A DNA stretch of 8,241 nt from Dermatophilaceae bacterium (lineage in GTDB: Bacteria; Actinomycetota; Actinomycetes; Actinomycetales; Dermatophilaceae), in assembly GCA_013361975.1 (NCBI GenBank), contig JABFXB010000435.1, positions 1 to 8,241 on the forward strand. The letters are read 5' to 3'. Below the pieces are notes generated by a model. That model was not told where the DNA came from. It ran no database searches and saw only the letters and a list, made by a program, of their open reading frames with translations. Shown here one piece after another: positions 5,378 through 8,241 of this stretch. The translations under genes were made by a program, and so were the position numbers. Numbering within the stretch: position 1 is the stretch's first letter; every line of letters begins with the position of its first letter.

Positions 5378-6145
5378 ATGACCGGACAGACCGACGACCC
5401 CGGACGTATGCCGGCCTCGGCGTTTCGCCGTGTCACCCGCGGGGCCGGGGTGGCCCTGGTGACGACCGCGGTGCTGCTCGTCGTGGGAGTCGTCGCGCTC
5501 GTCCTCGGGCTGCGTGGCAGCCCGCCATCGGCACGGCCGGGGCCGCCGCCTGCAGCGGCGGCCTCGGCTGCTCCCACCGCTCCGACCGCTCCGACGAGCG
5601 AGAACGGTCGGACGCCCGGCGCCTCGGCGTCGCCCGCGAGACCGGGCACGGCGTCGAAGACGCCGGCTGCAGGCGCTCCGCTCCTCGGGGCCTCGGCCCC
5701 GACTGCGCTCGAGATCCCCTCGATCGGGGTCCGGTCGCGCACCTTCGTCGCGCTGAGCATCCAGCGTGACGGGACCATCTCGGTGCCCGGCACAGCCCAG
5801 GAGATCGGCCTCTACGACGGCGGTCCGACACCCGGCCAGGTCGGGCCCGCCGTCATCGCCGCCCACGTCGACACGCCCTCGGGTGTGCCCGGGATCTTCT
5901 ACCGGCTGGGGGCCGTCAAGGCGGGGGACGTCGTCAAGATCTCGCGGCGCGACGGCTCACACCTCACCTTCACCGTCGACAAGGTGGCCGCCTACGAGAA
6001 GTCGCGCTTCCCGACCGACCTCGTGTACCGGAGCGACTTCCGCCGCGCGGAGATCCGGCTCGTGACGTGCGGTGGACCCACGGACAGCAGGAACGAGTAC
6101 CGCGACAACGTCATCGTCTTCGGCCACCTCACCAGCGCCGGGTGA
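5378..6145 (+). CDS. Class F sortase
   Basis: The 255-residue membrane-anchored transpeptidase has a short cytoplasmic N-terminus, one transmembrane helix (about 24-46) and a Pro/Ala/Thr/Ser-rich extracellular linker (about 48-105). The sortase beta-barrel domain (about 108-253) follows. The catalytic triad is visible: His163 in IAAHVD, Cys231 in LVTCGG and Arg242 in YRDNVIVF. Class F is the actinobacterial group of short sortases with a TCGG-type Cys motif. Sortases cleave a C-terminal sorting signal and join the protein to peptidoglycan or another nucleophile. It follows the CHRD-like gene by 31 bases with no terminator between, so that protein is the obvious candidate substrate. The ribosome-binding site before ATG 5378 is weak (GAGAACGAG), suggesting coupled or modest translation. 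An in-frame ATG at 5408 would still keep the membrane helix. Confidence 0.93.
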   Translation: MTGQTDDPGRMPASAFRRVTRGAGVALVTTAVLLVVGVVALVLGLRGSPPSARPGPPPAAAASAAPTAPTAPTSENGRTPGASASPARPGTASKTPAAGAPLLGASAPTALEIPSIGVRSRTFVALSIQRDGTISVPGTAQEIGLYDGGPTPGQVGPAVIAAHVDTPSGVPGIFYRLGAVKAGDVVKISRRDGSHLTFTVDKVAAYEKSRFPTDLVYRSDFRRAEIRLVTCGGPTDSRNEYRDNVIVFGHLTSAG

Positions 6146-6302
6146 CAAGGTCCGTCCGCCGCGACGAACTCGACGAAGGCTGCGCCAGCTCACGCGCCGG
6201 GGACTCGTGGCAGGACGTCGACGCCTCGGCCGTCACTGAGGACAAGCAGGCGCGGCGGTGCCGCTCGGATCGACGCCGACGACACGAACCGAAGGACCAG
6301 CC

Positions 6303-6495
6303 ATGTGCCCGACCACGCGTACTGCTGCTCATCGGCAGCTCGTCGACCACCGTCGCCGTCGCCCCGGTTGTTCACCTCGTCATCTCGGCCGTCGTCGCAG
6401 CCGGGTCCGGGCTGTCGCTTGGCTGCAGGGCGACGTCGGCCGCGCGGCCCCGCCCGGGAAGGTTTCGGCCCTCCCGGTGGGTTGTGAAGAGGTAA
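6303..6495 (+). pseudogene. Possible small membrane protein with a frameshift near its start
   Basis: This lies in the 375-base gap 6146-6520. ATG 6303 has a good ribosome-binding site (GAAGGA, 6291-6296, spacing six), but its own frame is Arg-rich, poor in coding bias and runs 94 bases into the AhpD-like gene. One base over (+1), from about 6319 to the TAA at 6493-6495, the sequence has strong G/C third-position bias and encodes a plausible hydrophobic helix (VLLLIGSSSTTVAVAPVV, then HLVISAVVAAGSGLSLGC). Joining the two by skipping one base near 6318 would give about 63 residues, ending 25 bases before the next gene. A genuine frameshift, a sequencing error or chance are all possible. The rest of the gap (6146-6290) shows only a small hairpin GCGGC-GGT-GCCGC (6252-6264). 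Confidence 0.25.
6457..6483 (+). promoter_or_regulatory. Possible SigR/SigH-type (thiol-stress ECF) promoter
   Basis: GGAAG (6457-6461) and GTT (6481-6483) are 19 bases apart, close to the GGAAT-N18/19-GTT pattern known for SigR of Streptomyces and SigH of mycobacteria. It lies 38 bases upstream of the AhpD-like start codon, a sensible distance. The fifth base of the -35 differs from consensus. The match is short and in GC-rich DNA, so chance is a real alternative. A 12-bp palindrome GGCCGCGCGGCC lies just upstream at 6438-6449. Confidence 0.3.
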
Positions 6496-6520
6496 GCATC
6501 AACCATCCCTTGGAGGTTTC

Positions 6521-7069
6521 ATGCCCCGCATCCCCATCCACACCATCGACTCGGCTCCCGAGGAGTCTCGCGGAACCCTGGCGGCGATCAGCAAGCGCAT
6601 GGGCAAGACGCTGAACATCCACGCCGGCATGGCCCACTCCCCGGTGGTCCTGGCCACCTACGCCGCCATGTCAGGCGCGGTCCGTGAACACGGCGCCTTC
6701 GACGCCCGCACCCGCGAGGCGATCGCGCTCGCCGTCGGAAACGAGAACGACTGCCGCTACTGCCAGTCCGCGCACACGATCTCCGCGAAGGCGGCGGGGC
6801 TGAGCGAGGAGCAGACCGTCGCCATCCGCGCCGGGCGTGTCGACTTCGACGAAAAGCTCGCCGCCATCGTCGAGGTCGCGCGGCAGGTCGCGAGGAACAC
6901 CGGCACCGTCTCCGACGAGGCGTGGGCAGCGGCCTCCGCGGCCGGATGGAGCGAGCAGGACATCGCCGAGACCTTCGCCCACGTGGCGGTGAACCTCTAC
7001 ACCAACTACTTCAACCACTTCGCCGGGACGGAGCTGGACTTGCCCGAGGCCCCGGCGGTGAGTGCCTGA
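6521..7069 (+). CDS. Carboxymuconolactone decarboxylase family (AhpD-like) redox protein
   Basis: The 182-residue, all-helical protein of the CMD/AhpD family carries the full redox motif E-X11-C-X2-C-X3-H: Glu66, Cys78, Cys81 (in CRYC) and His85. In Mycobacterium tuberculosis AhpD the same spacing forms the active site of a thiol-dependent peroxidase that works with the peroxiredoxin AhpC. Proton relay through Glu and His to the CxxC pair is known there and inferred here. No ahpC is adjacent, so this is an AhpD-like or general alkylhydroperoxidase-domain protein and not a certain AhpD. It is cytosolic, with no signal peptide. GGAGG (6512-6516) four bases before ATG 6521 sets the start. It faces a flavodoxin-fold reductase convergently, and a possible thiol-stress promoter lies upstream, which would fit a role in oxidative stress. 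Confidence 0.92.
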   Translation: MPRIPIHTIDSAPEESRGTLAAISKRMGKTLNIHAGMAHSPVVLATYAAMSGAVREHGAFDARTREAIALAVGNENDCRYCQSAHTISAKAAGLSEEQTVAIRAGRVDFDEKLAAIVEVARQVARNTGTVSDEAWAAASAAGWSEQDIAETFAHVAVNLYTNYFNHFAGTELDLPEAPAVSA

Positions 7070-7077
7070 CCGATGAC

Positions 7078-7112
7078 GCCGGCTCGGGCCCCGGCCTCCG
7101 GTGTCGCACACC
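7078..7112. terminator. Small hairpins between convergent genes
   Basis: Two short inverted repeats fill the 61-base gap between the convergent AhpD-like and flavodoxin-fold genes: GCCGG (7078-7082) with CCGGC (7091-7095), and GGTGT-CGC-ACACC (7100-7112). Either could end transcription from one or both sides. There is no T-run, so this is a positional inference. Confidence 0.35.
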
Positions 7113-7130
7113 ACTGAACAGCCTCGAGCC

Positions 7131-7841
7131 TCAGCGGTACTCGGGGTTGTGCCACCCGAAGTGCTCACCCTCGTTCCATGCCGAGCGCTGGTTGCCCTGA
7201 GCCGGCACACCGCCCGCGTCGGCGAGCATCCGCGCGAGGTGCATGAGGTTCCACGTCATGAACGTCGTGTTGCGGTTGGTGAAGTCGTTCTCCGGACCGC
7301 CGCTGCCCGGGTCGAGGTAGCTGGGCCCGGGACCGGCCTCCCCGATCCAGCCGGCGTCGGCGTTGGGCGGGATGGTGTAGCCGACGTGCTGCAGGCTGTA
7401 GAGCACGTTCTGCGCGCAGTGCTTGATGCCGTCCTCGTTGCCGGTGATGAGGCACCCGGCGACCCGGCCGTAGAAGAGGTACTGCCCCTTCTCGTTCAGC
7501 TGGCCGCTCAGCGAGTAGATCCGCTCGATGAAGCGCTTGGTGACGCTGGAGTTGTCACCGAGCCAGATCGGCCCCGCGACCACGAGGATCTGGCTGTCGA
7601 GGATGCCGCGGTAGAGGTCGGGCCACGCATCGGTCTCCCAGCCGTGCTCGCGCATGTCCGGGTAGACGCCCGTCGCGACGTCGTGGTCGACGAACCGGAT
7701 CTCGTCGACCACGACGCCGCGCTCGCGCATGATCGCGGCGCTGGCATCGACCAGGCCCTGCGTGTGGCTCAGCTCCGGACTCTTCTTCAGGGTGCAGTTC
7801 ACGTAGGTGGCCTTGAGGCCGCTGAAGTCCCAGTCGCTCAT
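7131..7841 (-). CDS. NAD(P)H-dependent FMN reductase / flavodoxin-fold protein
   Basis: The 236-residue protein has the flavodoxin-like fold of the NADPH-dependent FMN reductase family (PF03358-like). The first strand leads into a phosphate-binding loop (ATYVNCTLKKSPELSHTQ, 11-28) that should hold the FMN phosphate. AGPIWLGDNSSVTKRFIERI (89-108) and ITGNEDGIKHC (132-142) are the other two flavin-contacting loops. It probably moves electrons from NAD(P)H to quinones or other small acceptors, but the substrate cannot be read from the sequence. The C-terminal part (about 165-236) is Gly/Pro/Asn-rich and longer than in minimal family members. An in-frame GTG at 7895 adds 18 residues; I prefer ATG 7841 because GGAGGA precedes it by ten bases and the fold starts there. 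The RsbW-like gene upstream is on the same strand, 96 bases away. Confidence 0.9.
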   Translation of the reverse strand: MSDWDFSGLKATYVNCTLKKSPELSHTQGLVDASAAIMRERGVVVDEIRFVDHDVATGVYPDMREHGWETDAWPDLYRGILDSQILVVAGPIWLGDNSSVTKRFIERIYSLSGQLNEKGQYLFYGRVAGCLITGNEDGIKHCAQNVLYSLQHVGYTIPPNADAGWIGEAGPGPSYLDPGSGGPENDFTNRNTTFMTWNLMHLARMLADAGGVPAQGNQRSAWNEGEHFGWHNPEYR

Positions 7842-7917
7842 GCACCGACTGTCCTCCGTGGCGAACCCGCCCACCACAGGAATCGATGAGCGCACTGGAG
7901 GCGCAGGACTATCTTCA

Positions 7918-7931
7918 CTGCCTTCGGGCAG
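7918..7931. terminator. Short tetraloop hairpin after the ATPase gene
   Basis: CTGCC-TTCG-GGCAG on the plus strand is a 5-bp stem with a UUCG-type tetraloop; on the minus strand the loop reads CGAA. It begins six bases after the TGA stop of the ATPase gene. It could end that transcript or protect its 3' end. It lacks a T-run. Confidence 0.4.
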
Positions 7932-7937
7932 CGTCCG

Positions 7938-8241
7938 TCATCCCGCCGCTTCGAGCACGAACCACACCGTCATCCCGACTGCGTCGAGCTCCGAGCCCCA
8001 CCTGCTCGACAGCGCGCTGACGATCTGGAGCCCACGACCGTGGACCGCCAGCGGTTCCGGGGGGAGTCGGCTCAGATCGACGACGAGGCTCGAACCGCCG
8101 TCGCGGACCGTCGTGGTGAGCACACCGCGATCGAGCACGATCCGAAGCTCGCAGCCGGCGTCGGTGTGGATGATGGCGTTGGTGACGAGCTCGCTCAGGC
8201 ACAGGGTCGCCGTGTCGATCGTGTCCGGGTGCAGGCCCCAC
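7938..8241 (-). CDS. RsbW-like ATPase (anti-sigma/regulatory kinase fold), 5' part missing
   Basis: The visible C-terminal 100 residues (the start is beyond the right edge) form a GHKL/histidine-kinase-like ATPase domain. The N box is LSELVTNAIIHT, with Glu17 and Asn21 of the visible part. The G1 box is VRDGG (Asp47-x-Gly49) and the G2 box is HGRGLQIV (Gly68-x-Gly70). The whole is compact, as in RsbW/SpoIIAB-type serine kinases and the many actinobacterial ATP-binding proteins related to them. RsbW-type proteins bind a sigma factor and phosphorylate an antagonist. Here the partner genes, if any, lie outside the window, so 'anti-sigma factor' is an inference from fold only. There is no transmembrane segment or sensor domain in the visible part. 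Confidence 0.88.
   Translation of the reverse strand, partial: WGLHPDTIDTATLCLSELVTNAIIHTDAGCELRIVLDRGVLTTTVRDGGSSLVVDLSRLPPEPLAVHGRGLQIVSALSSRWGSELDAVGMTVWFVLEAAG

Noticed and set aside
4561..5793. 410-residue minus-strand ORF opposite the CHRD and sortase genes
   Set aside because: It is a GC-skew shadow of two clear genes: it has no recognisable domain, a low-complexity Ala/Gly/Val composition, and antisense of recognised catalytic motifs.
6303..6400. Cysteine-type leader peptide (HRQLVDH resembles actinobacterial leader peptides)
   Set aside because: The frame does not stop after a short peptide, has no terminal Cys-Arg cluster and the downstream gene is not a sulphur-assimilation gene.
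7101..7889. 262-residue plus-strand ORF opposite the flavodoxin-fold gene
   Set aside because: It is a shadow frame; the minus-strand product has clear flavin-binding motifs and a ribosome-binding site.

Overview
The window is very GC-rich. Its codons are strongly biased to G or C at third positions, its ribosome-binding sites are of the GGAGG type, and its genes are short with modest spacers. The protein set includes a class F sortase, a DUF2382/PRC-barrel protein, an RsbW-like ATPase and a secreted CHRD-type protein. Together these point to an actinobacterial chromosome. A member of the Intrasporangiaceae or a related Micrococcales family is my guess, but no marker gene fixes the genus. I see no rRNA, tRNA, CRISPR array, transposase or phage gene.

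Layout. From about 1 to 2753 there is a minus-strand cluster, in transcription order: a five-helix membrane protein of the MscS-associated conserved-TM-helix type (1869-2753), a PRC-barrel plus DUF2382 stress protein (842-1648), a four-helix small membrane protein (100-777), and the first codons of a further protein cut by the window edge (1-23). Stable hairpins lie in two of the gaps. Divergent to this cluster is a TetR-family repressor (3072-3746, +, possibly starting upstream at a non-standard ATC codon). The 318-bp divergent intergenic region holds a perfect 15-bp palindrome just upstream of the membrane protein, a natural candidate for the repressor's operator.

From 3747 to 4151 there is a gene-free stretch containing a 13-bp perfect hairpin. 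It is followed by a small acidic/helical protein (4152-4418), a secreted CHRD-like protein with two EF-hand-like loops and a C-terminal membrane anchor (4579-5346), and a class F sortase (5378-6145), all on +. The last two look like a two-gene operon, probably a surface protein and its processing enzyme, although the canonical LPXTG sorting motif is missing.

From 6146 to 7841 lie a possible frameshifted small membrane ORF (6303-6495), an AhpD-like carboxymuconolactone decarboxylase family protein with a complete redox motif (6521-7069, +), and, convergent with it, an NAD(P)H-dependent FMN-reductase/flavodoxin-fold protein (7131-7841, -). The right edge is the C-terminal 100 residues of an RsbW-like histidine-kinase-fold ATPase (7938-8241, -).

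The overall theme is envelope and oxidative stress: membrane/mechanical stress proteins under a TetR repressor, a cell-surface protein with its sortase, thiol-redox enzymes, and a probable anti-sigma kinase. The most worthwhile leads are the TetR operator, the ATC start, the sortase/CHRD pair lacking LPXTG, and the hairpin covering the CHRD gene's ribosome-binding site. No wholly new system is demonstrated.
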